Shown here: piece by piece, positions 1 to 12,215 of the stretch
Position numbering within the stretch: position 1 is the first letter of the stretch
Layout: every line of letters begins with the position of its first letter
Origin: Agrypnia vestita
Lineage: Eukaryota > Arthropoda > Insecta > Trichoptera > Phryganeidae
Assembly (NCBI GenBank): GCA_016648135.1
Contig: JADDOH010023643.1
Span: 558,001 to 622,000, forward strand
Reading direction: 5' to 3'
DNA: 64,000 nucleotides
Program-made: the position numbers and the translations under genes
The notes under the pieces: generated by a model
Databases searched by the model: none
What the model saw: only the letters and a program-made list of their open reading frames with translations
Told to the model about the DNA's origin: nothing

Positions 1-63
1 TAAACTTTTTAAATGTTTTTGGATGGATGGATATTGAAACAGAAATTTATTTATTTATTTGTC

Positions 64-266
64 TAAAGCCTGGTCGCCGAAAAGAAAGAATTTCATGCAT
101 TGACCTCACGCTACGTATCTTTGTCGCTCGCCCACAATTATGTTGCTGTCACGCTCACTTGCTGTGCCTGTGCGAGCGCGACAGCAACATATTTGCACGC
201 GTGCGACAAGGATACGTAGCGTAGGGCCAATATACGAAATTTTCTCTTTTAGGCGACCGGGCTTTA
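64..266. mobile_element. Palindromic MITE with ~85-bp inverted arms
   Basis: The left arm (64-151) and right arm (178-266) are imperfect reverse complements. The ends read TAAAGCCYGGTCGCC, and both arms contain CTACGCTACGTATC-type and GTTGCTGTC words. The loop is about 26 bases. There is no transposase, so this is a non-autonomous foldback or MITE element. No clear target duplication is visible at either edge, so the superfamily cannot be given. Reading frames across this span come from the palindrome and are not genes. Confidence 0.75.
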
Positions 267-334
267 TATAATAATATATATAGATGAACATAGCACTGTG
301 CCTGCGTTGAAGTAGATAAAGTAAAAAATATTTG

Positions 335-425
335 CATACCACCGGGATACAAACCCGGAATATCTCCAATCCGGAGAACTTCGCTAAACCAATTTTATCA
401 TTAATTTCTGTTTGATCATCCATTT
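335..425 (-). repeat. tRNA-like SINE fragment
   Basis: On the minus strand a box-A-like TTGGTTTAGCGAAGT is followed about 30 bases later by a box-B-like GGGTTTGTATCCC. This is the layout of a tRNA-derived SINE head. No full cloverleaf forms and the T-loop is altered, so it is not a functional tRNA. Confidence 0.35.
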
Positions 426-1429
426 TGTTTCAAATATCATAATCATTTTCTAAAAATTGCAACATCACAATAAGATGCGTTTTCATTAAAAATATTTAAT
501 ATTATTTACACCTCTAGGAGTTTTATTAATGCATTTTATTATCTTCAAATCTTTCCCCTTCAAGAAAGCTTCTATACTTTCATCACTAATAATATATCAT
601 TTACCCATCTATTCATTCATGAAATGTAAATATTATTAGTATTCTAGAACGTAAAAAATAACTGAGGTGAATTGCCACTGAATACCATTGACACGTATGA
701 TTTTATTACAGGTAAGGAAACCTTAAAGAATTCAGCTGAGATGAATAAGGTTTTAATGAAGTCAAAATAAACCGCGTTTCGTAAATCATTCCAGGGTAGT
801 TTTAAAATTTATTTCTTATCCTAATTTTTTACACTCAGTATTTAAGGTATAATAAATTATCATTTCTATTCCTTCATCGCAACGAAATGAAGGACAGTCA
901 ATTTGGATGTTGAAATTTTTTTACACTGTTATTATAATAGATTAGATATTATCACGAGAGTTTAAAAAAATAGTAACTACCCATTATCGAAGTTTTTCGA
1001 AAATTCAAATACCATAAACAAGTTATAGACAAAAGAAAAGCGAAATACAAAAGTACGTACCTTAGTATTTGTGGAATATTTTAGTCACAGTTAGTGTGAA
1101 TTAAAGAACGGTGCTCCAATTAAATTCGTGTCCAATGATTTTATCAAATTAACAAGTCAATAATTAATTTCATACAGAAGAAAAAATATTCTTCGAACAG
1201 TTAATTAATTTGAATTGTTTCATTCGTCTACTATAGCTACGATCCCGTGACAATACTATAATAAATTTTTAAATTTAACCTAGTTTAAAAAAATAGTATC
1301 TTAGGAGTTATTGTAATAAAATTAAAAGTAAACTAAAAGCAAAAAAGTAGAATAAGTGCAATGAAACACAGAATAAAAGTACCTAGTCAAATAATAATAA
1401 CAAAAAACTAACCCATTAAAACCAAGTTT
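426..1429. other. AT-rich span, no gene seen
   Basis: Unique-looking AT-rich DNA with stops in all frames. I see no repeat structure or island. Confidence 0.6.
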
Positions 1430-1728
1430 TTATTATACCCCCTTTCTCATTGAATCAGGTTTCGTGCCTACTGTACGCGTTGGAGTCATTACTCATTTGT
1501 ATTGATTCCAATTTGAAAAACCCATTACAATTTCGAATAATCCAAAATTATACTATAATTTTTTTTTTTATATTTAATTATTAAAATTTGTTACATCATT
1601 TTAATCATCGCCACGAGTCTGCTTGCAAAGTTTCAGCTCGATTGGATCACGGGAAAAGGGTTAAAAATCGATTCAAAGTTTTTCCGGCAGACAACAAACC
1701 GCAGACGCTACGAATTAAAAGAAAGGAA
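1430..1728 (+). repeat. Dispersed repeat R1, copy 1
   Basis: This segment is homologous in reverse orientation to 58313-58552, and a short piece recurs at 62626-62690. Shared words include CAGCTCGATTGGATCACGGG and TTTTTCCGGCAGACA. This copy carries about 52 extra bases (roughly 1455-1506), bounded on both sides by an ATTGA word, that the 58-kb copy lacks. The family is unknown; a non-autonomous element or the untranslated part of a larger element are both possible. Confidence 0.75.
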
Positions 1729-2224
1729 GTAATAACAATATTGAAAAAAAAACCAGAAATTTCATCGATCATTCAAAGATGCATCGATTATTCCATTTTC
1801 AATTATCATTATATTTTTATAATTTGTGTATTTTTTAGAAAGACAGATTTTGTGTAAATTTTTCTTATTGATTTCAATTAGTTTTAAAAATAATGTTAAA
1901 AAAATGATTTTATACGAACTGTGTCTCTACACATGTATACGGTTAGTATAAAATATTTGTTTTATTTCAATACCTACGGTAATAAATTAAACCTTAAATG
2001 TTTGATGTTATATCACTCGCAAAATATATTAATGTAAAGCTAATTTCCATTCTTTATTGTAATTAATTGAATCAAATATATTTTCTACAACAACAACAAA
2101 AAAACACTTAAGTTTGACAACTGTCTCTGTACCGTGCAATGTAGGCACCAGTTTATAAATACAGATTCAAAATACCTTGGCTGTAATAAATTTCGAGTAC
2201 CCAGAATTTTTCAGTAAAATAGTT
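1729..2224. other. AT-rich span, no gene seen
   Basis: Contains a short imperfect hairpin around 1912-1953 (TTTATAC ... GTATAAA type) and a CAACAACAACAAA run near 2089. Nothing else stands out. Confidence 0.55.
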
Positions 2225-2540
2225 GACTCTTGTCTAACCCTGGCTACAACCATAAACAATGTAATTTATCAATACACAGCGGTGGTGAAATTCACCCAAG
2301 AATGGTGGTAATTTATGTGACGCGGTGTGTTGCTATGAGGCACAGGGGTGGATCGGGGCCCGCGGGAAATTTATGTGGTAGCGAAATTAATGTCCGACAA
2401 ACTTCCAGAAATTGCTGTGGCTTTCGCGAAATTCGACATCTATTAATGGATGACTGGCCGCTGTGTCAATATACACGAGATTGATTATTTATAAAGTGGG
2501 ATGCGAAGGTTGTCAATTGTCATCCACCATGCTGTCGTCT
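2225..2540. promoter_or_regulatory. GC-richer island, candidate conserved non-coding element
   Basis: Base composition rises sharply from the AT-rich flanks. The segment holds repeated homeodomain/Hox-like words (ATTTATGTG twice, TTAATGG, CCATAAACA) and CCCGCGGGAAATTTATG. The short frame through it matches no protein I recognise. Regulatory function is inferred from composition and motif clustering only. Confidence 0.35.
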
Positions 2541-2840
2541 ATTTCATTCTGAAAAGCGACGTCACTAAGTTTCAGCTAGTTAAGTACTATGGTCGACTGC
2601 TTTTTGATGTACGGTATGAATAAACACTCGTAAAGTTGCAACATCTAACATAAAAAAAATATAAAACATGTAAAAATGTAGTAAATAGGTAGGTATCAAA
2701 ATTCAAGTTGAAAACCAATCTAGATTTAGATTTCTTATATATAGATTTCTTAAAAAAAATCTCATTTCGCGTCCATCAATCTTCATTTATTTCGTAGTTG
2801 ACAAAATACTTTTTTTTATTTTTATTATTATTTTTATTTT

Positions 2841-3033
2841 TATTTTTTTTTTTTTTTAAATAGAGATGCGAACACGGAATACGTGTCACATCAATATTCT
2901 TACTATTTTCAAACTAAGCTAAACGCTTGTGCTATGAAAATAGGACTAACTTGCTGATCTGGAGTGAGGTTCGAACCAGTGACGTTTGGATCACGAGGCG
3001 AGAGTCCTAACCACAAGACCAACAAGCTACTCA
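2841..3033 (-). repeat. tRNA-derived SINE, family A, copy 1
   Basis: Reads on the minus strand. The head is GTAGCTTGTTGGTCTTGTGG with a box-A-like segment. Box B GGTTCGAACC lies at 2968-2977. The body follows, and it ends in CATCTCTATTT plus an A-rich tail, seen here as the T-run near 2840-2857. Four other copies occur in the window: 18526-18698, 25106-25290, 43950-44083 and 48627-48711. The head resembles a tRNA of the Glu/Asp type. Pol III transcription from the internal boxes is the known mode for such elements. Confidence 0.85.
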
Positions 3034-4260
3034 TAGTATAGCGTATTTTGTCAAGTCAAGTCGAATATCCGTCTTGACCCTTTGAAATGTTCGAAAAGCC
3101 ACAAAATTCGCATATTTGAGAATTAAATTATATGTCCCGTAGTAGATATTACATGTAATTTATTTGTAAATACAATTAAGTACCTATCTTAAAAGTTTTA
3201 TAAAAAAAACACAAGTTCCTACCTGCATAATACCTACCATAGCATGCATAGTACCTACTTGCATATCTTTTCGAATCGCTAACAAATATTAAAATTAAAG
3301 GTACCTACTAATTTTTTGTTCCTTTATTTATTCTCAGTTAAATGTAGGTACATATATATATAGTCCAAATACAATTTTATGATATATTAATGTTCTAATT
3401 TTATTATATTTTATATTTATAACTGTCTTAATTAAACATACATATAAATAAGTTCTTAAGTTTGATAACACTGAAACAAAATAAAAAATTATATCCTTCT
3501 TAATAATGTGATAATACATATATGTAAAATATATTAGAAAAAAATAATAAATAAAAATATATAACACGTAGGTACGCGATATAAATTTATAATTATGAGA
3601 GTAAATATCAATTGTATTTTTTCAATTTTATCAACAAAAAAAGGTCTCCGTAATTTTTTTATTGCCTGCCCCGCGTGGTAAAATGTTTAGATTCAGCGCT
3701 CTGCGAAATAGATAGTGACGTGCGGAAATTCTACTTTCTTCAATATATCGAGTATTTTATATTTTCACTGCACTAGAAATGACAAATAGGTGAGTAACCC
3801 AATAAATAAACCGCTTAATTAATTTTCTGTCTCTTAAGAATTTGCAATGCGCGGCGCAATCAAATGCCACGGTCATTATTTAATGTAATTTTCTGTGTTA
3901 ACTGAGTGTAACAGAGCTAGTCTACAATACTTTACAGGTAGATTCCTGCCTTCATTGTGAGATGAAAATTTTCTAATCTCAATGTCCTTAATTAATACTC
4001 ATAGACGTGAGCGACTTCAAGATTTCCATTTTTTTAAAATATTTTTGACATATTTTCTCTTAAACATTAGACTGTCGTGAAAGTAACTTGTATCTTGTAT
4101 CAAAAATTCATATGCTTTCATACATGTTATACTAAACTAGATACGCGGAATGGCGAGCATAAGGAATTGCGCACTGTCTGAATTCTTTATAATGTTACAT
4201 TGGTAGAGCAATATGGAACTTTCGGGAAATGTCTACAAAGTAGCGCGGATCTAGGCCGCC
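3034..4260. other. AT-rich span, no gene seen
   Basis: Low-complexity runs near 3340-3600. A somewhat more complex stretch lies at 3660-3780 and 4150-4260. No coding signal is recognised. Confidence 0.5.
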
Positions 4261-4308
4261 GGACGATCTTTCAGAACACGCGGAAAGTCGTGTTCTGAAA
4301 GATCGTCC
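4261..4308. other. Perfect 20-bp hairpin (8-base loop)
   Basis: Arms at 4261-4280 and 4289-4308 are exact reverse complements (GGACGATCTTTCAGAACACG and its complement) around CGGAAAGT. Outside one mismatch, three more pairs can form. It lies in a GC-rich stretch; a donor-like CGACGTAAGT follows at about 4313. It could be a structured RNA or a recent templated inversion. The short loop and perfect stem make a normal microRNA precursor unlikely. Confidence 0.7.
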
Positions 4309-4664
4309 AGTGCGACGTAAGTTGCGAGACAATGGCCAGGTGTGCCTAGTCGTGAAATTGCGAAGCGACACATATCGAGCGAAATAATCGGGCGAATGCT
4401 TACCTAAGTGACGAAATAAATAAATGCGATAAACACTACGTATGAGAAATGAATGTTCTACAAGTGATATAGAGAGTGTTATACAACGATAATAAAGTGC
4501 GATAATATGAGTTATATATCTTACAAAATAGTGTGATTTAAAGAAAAGCGTTAAGCTTAATTCGTGTTAAGTGACTTTGTACATTGAGTAATTATTATTA
4601 ATCATTTATTAATAAATCGATTATTAATTTTCAGTGATTTCATTTACCTCCCGCAACCATGACC

Positions 4665-4758
4665 ACGTGACACTATTATAGTTTCGAGCAGTCCCCTCAT
4701 CAGGTGTAATTAATAACATTTAGAAGGGAGTGCTCCTCTCGAAACTGTAGTAATGGCA
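4665..4758. mobile_element. Penelope-like terminal remnant, inverted pair with hammerhead-like core
   Basis: On the minus strand CTGATGA (4703-4697), an 11-base stem-loop segment and GAAAC (4685-4681) follow in the order of a hammerhead ribozyme core. The right half repeats the motif in inverse orientation with a mutated first box and GAAAC at 4741-4745. The two halves share TTTCGAG...GGGAGT-type sequence. Hammerheads in Penelope-like termini are described; activity here is unlikely because stem II is weak. Confidence 0.5.
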
Positions 4759-5164
4759 AAATTAGGCAAAATAAATAAGTATGTGTAGTACAGTACTTAT
4801 TTGAGTGAATGTTAAAATAATTATTATTATCCAGTGTTATTTGGATTTGACTAGCTTGTAGGTACAAGATTTCTAAAGCAAAGTAAACAGGCGCATCAAA
4901 ATACGAAATCTCTTTAATCACTAAAATTTACAAATAGAAGTGTAATTTTATGTAGGGACACTTTTACGGCGCGTTTCACACATAATTAATTTGAACCCAT
5001 GTATCTTCATGTCCATAAACAATTAAACTTGTAACATGTAATTAATTGTTATCGACAATTAGTGAGGAATGCACTCACAGCCTGTGAACCTATAAATCTC
5101 CCTGTACCACTTTCTCAGTAATTAAACTCTTCACACCCTTAGCTAATGCCACCTATTGACGATT

Positions 5165-5430
5165 CGTCACAGACTTTCGGCGTAAATTAAGATAACTACC
5201 ATTTTTGTGTGGGAGAGCATTAACTTATTCCGGTTGCATACATTTCAAGTCGGTTCGTCCAGCGGCGTGGTGCGCGAGAAAAAGTTTTCCTCCCCGCCTC
5301 CCCTTTCCTTTTGCTTCTTGAACCGCTGCTCTGACATTTTCCTATAATTTATTGCCCGAACGTTCACGGAATTAACAACGCCACTGCCCCGTTGGAAAGA
5401 CGTACAGACAGCGTACGCCGAATAAGTACT
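5165..5430. promoter_or_regulatory. GC-richer island, candidate regulatory element
   Basis: Contains CCAGCGGCGTGGTGCGCGAG, a pyrimidine-rich CCTCCCCGCCTCCCC stretch and CGTACAGACAGCGTACG, between AT-rich flanks. No reading frame of note. Confidence 0.3.
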
Positions 5431-7194
5431 CTACCAAAAAATTAAAAATATGTTTAAATTATGCTAATTAAAATTAAAGTATTTTTACTTTTTAAATATT
5501 TAAGCATATTCGAATTTGCAGTCCTATTAAAATAAAATAAAAACAGCATTGATAAATATTTTAGAGCAAAAACATTATCTAATTTTTTTTTCCTATTAAA
5601 AAAGATCATTAAAAAAATTGTAGGTGTTAAAAATTGCCGATTTCTATGTGACATACGAGAAATAAAGGTGAGAAGATACATGAATTAAAATGTGTTGGGT
5701 CCAATAGTTATTTAAGTGGCCTTTACGTGAAAAATTATATTAATAAAGTATGTTCTACAAATCTACAAAACGTGCGAGTTAATTTATAAAATAAATAATA
5801 TCCAGTGTGAGGTGTTATGTTAGTTATAATAATATTCCTATTCAAAAATTTCTCATAAAATAATAAACACAGAATAGACCAACGTAATGTTTTTTAAATG
5901 CAGTCAACAAAAAATCTTGCAATTTAATTAAAGGGAGTGTCCCAGATTTCACTTAACTGGAAAATGAAGATGAAGCCGTTAAAAGTCCTAGCGTTTAACT
6001 GTGAGATTTATTACATTGTTAAATGCAATTGCTCTAGGCTCTTTCATACGAACAATTACCTTTATTACCATTACAGTTAAGATGGACAATGTGGCATTTT
6101 TAACCAACAGTGTAAACTATTAAATTGCTATTTTTCGTAACAATTAGAATTTTCTTGAATTTTCGCCAGTGTCTTGTCACACCATTTAATCTTATTAGTA
6201 ATAAAGATAAATGCCATTTATAAAGGTTTATTATGATGTTAATTCAGCAATATAGTAAATTTTACAAAAATATAAAATTAAGTAGTTTCGAATAAAATTT
6301 TAAAATTCACATATAAATAGGCAAAAAAATATCACTACGAATCGTCAAGTAAATAGTTTACTCTCAACAATAAAAAGTCAACTGCGATAAATATTATTTA
6401 TTTATTTGGATCAAAATACGGCTTGCATCTTTTTTTGATAAATAAGTTTTTATTGAAATGGGTTACCGAGAATCAAGAATTTCAGAAATAAATTATTTAG
6501 AGGTGCACTCATGTATAAAAAAAGAAATCTTTACAAAGTCCATATGAATCGGGTAGATTTATTTGATATAGGTTAAAGAAAAATATATTATGTATATTAA
6601 TACATATCTAGGCACATTACGAAATGTAAGTAATTTTATAGATATTATTATAAGATAATAATAGATTTTGGATAGAAGGGAAGATATTTTTCAGCTTTTA
6701 AAATTTTTTCTTCTTACATTATTTATTACAACCTTGACATTATATTATTTATAATGTTTAATTAGTGGATACATAGGTTTGCAGGGAAATGATAAAAGCT
6801 TATTAATTATTGTATATTATTTATTTAATAATAATTATTTATCCCAAACCCATATTAACTAGGAAAATTGTAAATTTAAAGACATTGTATCTATAAACAT
6901 TGCAACATTGTTTAAATAAAAAAATGCGTAATCAAAGCCTTAAAAAATAATTATTTACTACACAGATATAATTGATTTTTTTTTTATTTTGTACTTTTCA
7001 ATAGATATAAGTTCATGTATTTTACGATTAAAATTGCATGATTGTGTAAAAATATGAGTTCAAATATCATCATCAAAAACAATTATCAACGTCAAAACGA
7101 AACGATCTATTTTGTCAGTCTTACTACGTAATAACGCAGTTGGTGTAATATATTTCTTTCTTATTTTCAGACAGAATATTAAATAAAACTTAAA
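5431..7194. other. AT-rich span, no gene seen
   Basis: Mostly homopolymer and ATTTA-rich sequence. No TE terminus or coding signal recognised. Confidence 0.5.
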
Positions 7195-7500
7195 GTTCTA
7201 GTGATTAACGAGGAAGGCAGCTTAATGCTGAAGGCGGGCCGCGGAATCAATTCGGTCGTTTATCATATTTTTCTCCATTTTCCCTCCAAAACAGAAGGCC
7301 GGGAAAATTACCAATTCTAAAAGGCAAACTGGTTGACGCCAAAAAACGCGCCAACTTTGAACAGAAGAAGAACTGTTCTACATTTTTTAAGTGTGGAAAA
7401 ACTGGATGCTTTATAGCCGGTATTTATGGAATTTAAATAATATTTAAATCTGATTTATTTCGCCGTAATTAAAAAGCCTTCCCGGTTTAATTAATTTTAA
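7195..7500. promoter_or_regulatory. GC-richer island, candidate enhancer
   Basis: Shows AGGCGGGCCGCGGAATCAATTCGG-type sequence, then GGTATTTATGGAATTT, GCCGTAATTAAAAAG and TTTAATTAATTTTAATT. That is a cluster of homeodomain-type sites next to GC-rich blocks. Enhancer role is inference. Confidence 0.35.
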
Positions 7501-8129
7501 TTTCTCATTTCATACACAAGATTCGTGATTTATTTTCAAATGATTAAGTTTTATGTGAACAATATACAATATTTTTAAATATGTTTTGATCATAATAACC
7601 ATGCAAAATCACAATCCTGAGCCCAAAAGAAAGAATTATAACTATACCTAGTGTTTGCCATCATCTTTAAAATACGATATAAATATCGATATAAAAGATA
7701 TCCTAATTTTCTAAAGCATGTATTTAGAGAGATATTCATACGTACAAAATATACTTGTATACTTTGTAGTGAAAAATATTTCATTGTTAAAAAAATAATG
7801 AAAGGATTCTAATAATTTCAAATTGTTTTATTTCACTTTAGTAAGGTGAACTAAATCGTATATCCTGTTAGTGATTTATGAATGAACTGTTAAGTTTAAA
7901 ATTAATTTAAAGGCATAAGAAATTGGAGTAGAAAATCGTAGCTTATTATGATATTAAAATTTAATTGAATAAATGTAGAGAAAGTGATATCTGGAATTAC
8001 AAAAATTTAAATAAATAATAATAAATTAAATAAATAAATAAATTTAAATAAATAAAAAATACCGAGTTTTCTGGATAATGGTTTTTGAGGAAGTAAATAC
8101 CTTCAAACAAATATAATGCATGATTTTTT

Positions 8130-8545
8130 CAGCAGTTAATGATCTTCGCCGGAAATAACCCAGTACACCAGATAAAAAATCGCCCTATTCGCAAGAAGCC
8201 ACCTCTTTCTAAATGCTATTTAGCGGGGGAGATTGGGGCAAGACGAAACCCCGCGAGAAAAATATATTCCCATGTAAATTTTCCGTCTGTGTTTTGTGTG
8301 TTTTTCCTCCAACGGGGGTGGCAGATATATTTTGCACGCTCCTTGATGACTCTCCCTCGAGGAGTGCCCCGGCTCCTGGCGGCTGAAGGAAAAAGTGGGG
8401 CTGGCTCGGGCCCCGCCAGCTGATAGCGTCAGAAAAAGATAAAATTATGAATAATGGCCTTGTTCGCCCGGCGTCCCCCTTCGCGGGCCAGTATTTTAAA
8501 AAGCACATTACGGGGAAATAAATCACATTAAAACATCTATCGTTG
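8130..8545. promoter_or_regulatory. Strong GC-rich island, candidate conserved non-coding element
   Basis: One of the most GC-rich stretches of the first 14 kb. Landmarks are CTCCCTCGAGGAGTGCCCCGG (near 8350), GGGCCCCGCCAGCTGATAG (near 8409) and GCCCGGCGTCCCCCTTCGCG (near 8466). Frames of about 100 codons run on both strands, but their translations lack any recognised domain. I regard them as chance openings in GC-rich DNA. Confidence 0.4.
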
Positions 8546-9199
8546 TGGTAATTTGGTCGCAGGTTATTTAAAGTACGGCTATTAAATAAGGTTTTTTTGT
8601 GTTTAAGAATAGGGAAAAAACGCCTACACTTGATTTAACAATGCTGCTGTGCAACAGGGATACATTACGACATAAGATAAATTTTCTTAAATGGAAAAAC
8701 ACTTTGTACCGGCCCAGAAATTAAATTACGACAGTAATTTCACTCACAAGAAAAATAATTCTTGTACTTCATACATACTTGCACAAAATTGCTCTTGCAG
8801 AAAAAAAAACTGAATAATCTTGAACTTATATCATATTTTTATCCAAAATATTTTGAAGTTTCATTAAGCATAAGTCAAAATCTCAAAATCTCTATGTGTT
8901 TTTGCCTTTTATATTTATCTATGCATAGTCGAGATTCTCATTATAGTCTATTTTCTATTCTGTACGGATAGTCAAGATTTTAATTATAATATATATTCAA
9001 CCCATCCATTTCGGACTCAAATCAACGCTGAATATATGAAGTTACGTAAAGGGCATTTTTTAAAACATAAACAAACGTTTAATTATTCACAAATTATGAA
9101 AATCTTAACGTTTGTGTACGTTTTAAAGCTTTCTGATTGATTTACTTAAACTTAAAATGTCAAAATTAAATTACAATGTTATACAATCAAGTCAAGATA
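8546..9199. other. AT-rich span, no gene seen
   Basis: No repeat homologous to others in the window and no coding signal. Confidence 0.5.
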
Positions 9200-9420
9200 C
9201 AGATATCCTCATCTACATTTATAGATATTTATAAGCAAGCTCGTCGACTCTTGAGGCTCCTAACAGAATCATCATTAAATATCTGGTTAACCTGGTCATG
9301 ACTAGTCTCCCGCGGCCACCCTATATTTTGAGCGCCGTCAACTCTTGCGTCAGTTAAATTTCTTACCATTATCTCCTCATACTTATTCAACTCGATCAAA
9401 CAAACCACCGAAACGATACT
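9200..9420 (-). pseudogene. LINE (RTE-type) C-terminal fragment
   Basis: The minus strand, with stops and shifts, reads in order MVRNLTDARVDG, then WPRETSHDQVNQIF, then VRSLKSRRACL and NVDE. This is the order of the C-terminal tail found in many insect RTE-type endonuclease/reverse transcriptases. The same family recurs at 51420-51565 and 54662-54935. Only the 3' end is present, so it is a 5'-truncated, dead copy. Confidence 0.55.
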
Positions 9421-9526
9421 TTTTTTAAATCTATTACTAGACTAAGATCGGCTTTGCATTCTACCCTGATTTCTTTATGGTACGAGAAGAGTTATACGAT
9501 ATCTCTTTTAAATATCGTATACAGTA

Positions 9527-9661
9527 GCCGGCAAACATCGTGAACAATTTTCGGCGTAGTGGGGGAAAGTTTGCGCATGTACACTCCACACTACCTCACC
9601 CTCTGAGACCCAAACTTTGTCTTCTATGCAGCTGAATCCATGGTTCAAGATGTTTGCCGGC
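9527..9661. mobile_element. Short MITE with 19-bp terminal inverted repeats
   Basis: GCCGGCAAACATCGTGAAC (9527-9545) and its reverse complement with one mismatch (9643-9661) bound a 135-bp element. A further inner inverted pair (GTAGTG...CACTAC) is visible. No clear target duplication and no coding capacity. Confidence 0.65.
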
Positions 9662-10494
9662 AATTATTAAATCATCAACAAATTTAATTCATTTTTGCGA
9701 TGTGATTAAGTAATTATTAAATTTATTCACTTAAAATTTACATTAAATTGTGTAAAAATTTAGTGTGAAAACGGTCTCTTTAATTCCTTGTTCTCATGTG
9801 CTCAATCAACACAATTGCAGAAAGTTAATAAGTAGGTAACTTACCTTAAGAGTCCCATAATTAATATAACATAATGGGAGTCAAAAGACTACACGTAAAA
9901 GATAACGTTAACATTATTCGTGAAAACACAATAGTGATACGTTTAGTGATTTTTTCCTCACGAGTAACTGATCTTTGAGATAAAGATAACCAGTAACACG
10001 CGAATGTGTCAAAATGAATGAAAGGTACGTTAAAGTAATTTTCTGCTCTCCAGCCTACATAGTTAGATGAATATCTCAATAATTCCAACATCAACATAAT
10101 ATTATATTTTTTGATTCTGAATTTTAAATAATACTGTTTAATTATGTTTACGAAATTTTCATTTCATCGTGATTGTAAGTATTGTTTTGACAATGCTTGT
10201 TTGTGTCTAAACAATTGAAACTAGATTTTGTTTATAAGTTTTCTCATCCCGTTTGACGGAAAATACTGTTAATGTGTGACCAGAAAAAAATTAGACCATC
10301 GCGTACTTTCGAAAGTGTAATAAACCATACGAGCCTACTATCTCCATAGCGTAACAAGTACATAATTTTATAAGTACATAACAATAAACTTAAAAATATG
10401 TTCAATATAATATAATTGAATTTAAACAATTAAAGTCTTATCGATATAATCAAATTGACTATTTATAACAAAATATGCATTTTTGGCTTTGGTT
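9662..10494. other. AT-rich span, no gene seen
   Basis: No recognised element. Small frames here have no domain-like sequence. Confidence 0.5.
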
Positions 10495-10675
10495 CATTCA
10501 GAGTAAGCCAGGGAAAGGTTGTCAGAAGTCGGGGCCCTGGAAGAAGCAGAACATCATGGCTGAAAAACCTGAGACAGTGGTTTGGCCAGTCTACTGTAGA
10601 GCTGTTCAAAGCCGCGGTAAATAAAGGTGATAGCCAATAGGATAGGAAAGGGTACAAGAAGAAGAAGAAGTTTCT
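10495..10675 (+). pseudogene. LINE C-terminal fragment with (AAG)n tail
   Basis: The plus-strand frame reads GPGRSRTSWLKNLRQWF and then TVELFKAAVNK. This is a characteristic C-terminus of a common insect non-LTR reverse transcriptase family, whose members have GRRRxSWLKNLRxWF...LFRAAVNK. It is followed by GGGTACAAGAAGAAGAAGAAG, the usual end of that family. About 180 bases remain; RT and endonuclease domains are absent. Family identity is from memory of insect repeat proteins. Confidence 0.65.
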
Positions 10676-12215
10676 ATGATCAATTATAGACAAACATCAC
10701 TATTCGCAAATCTTAATGTTGGTGTTGTAATCAACCGATATTCATATTACTTATTATTATTTATATTTCATTATAATTTTAATTTATATATCACCGCAGC
10801 TTGGTTACCAATCTTCGACAGAAGACGGTACATGAAGATGAAGACTAATTAACATAATCCTCCACGTAAAAATGTCACTAACATAATCAGATGGCGCTAT
10901 TTAAGGATGTTCTCACAGCCTTAAATCGCGGCTGATACATACTACGATTTTGTGAAAAGTTTATTGATTATGAAAGTTTATTTTTAAGTGGAATTTTGTG
11001 ATAAACTAGAAAAAAAGTAGAATTTCAGCCTTTAGAGATCGTAGGTTTTTTTGATTAACAAAAGTGGTGAGTTCATTCATATTGCAATGTGTTAAAATAA
11101 ATAATAATTTGTAAATACATTTAAGATTGAACACGCTATATATATTTTTTGTGGTGACCATTTATTGTAAAATAATAACTACGTCAAACATAAAATTTAG
11201 ATATTTTATTTATATTTAGATATTATAGCTAGTATTTAAATAATTTTGTTTGGATTGTCAGGCTTGTGCAATATCAATATGGATTTTTTCCATTGATACT
11301 GAATAATAATAAATGCTGATTTTCAAGTTTGTCATTATGCTATTATGATATCGAATGTAATTTTTATGACCGCAACAAGCGTGATTCAAAATGTAAAAAG
11401 AAAACTTTAATTAATTTCAAACGAGATAATTTACGACAAATGTTTATTATGATTAATTGCCTTATGATAAATTAAAACGAATCGTATAACAATATTGAAT
11501 CGAATAAAACAAACCTCACGGGTGATGTATGGCGGCTGGTTCGTTTTACCAATTTTATAATTGTATGAAAATAATTTGTAATCAGCTTTGTATCTAATTT
11601 ATGGGCCGATAGAAAACATTAAAGATGCAGAAGAATTGAGATATCACTTTGTCACCCGTAATTTTTTGTTCATTAATATGCCGACTACGTAACGATTTCA
11701 ATGGCTTTTTTATTTTATTTAATTCCCCTGATTAAATCTTCTCGGCGCTTAGTCGAAATGAACAATAACACTCCTAGCTCCATCAGCACTAAGTACCTTT
11801 TTAATCTCATATCTTGAGTTAGCTCTTTTTTGCTTACTCGATACTAGATTTTTTTCTTTAATTCGAATGCGCTGGTCCGAGAGAGATAAAGTGTGATTTA
11901 TTGAGTTTAATTTTATTTCGCGTTATAGATCCTTCTATTTTTATACCTTGAAGTAGTGAAATAATTAGAGACTTTATTTTTATTTCGTTGCAAGCTATAA
12001 AAACTTACACCCCCTTTATTGTGTATTTTTCTTAATAAGATATCAATTCGAAAAAAGAAATGTGGTTCTTAATTACTTACTTGTGTGTTTTGTCAAAAAT
12101 TACATCAATTTCAACAAAGATACGAAAAAAAAACTGGAATGTCTTCAATGAAATATTATTTATTTTTATCAATACTTAAATTATAAATAAGTCCCAGGTA
12201 CCTAGGTATACAGGT
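10676..12215. other. AT-rich span, no gene seen
   Basis: A slightly more complex stretch lies at 10795-10940 (CACCGCAGCTTGGTTACC, CAGATGGCGCTATTTAAGG). Otherwise AT-rich. Confidence 0.5.

Noticed and set aside
8209..8526. 105-codon minus-strand frame
   Set aside because: Overlaps a frame on the other strand in GC-rich DNA; no domain and no gene context.
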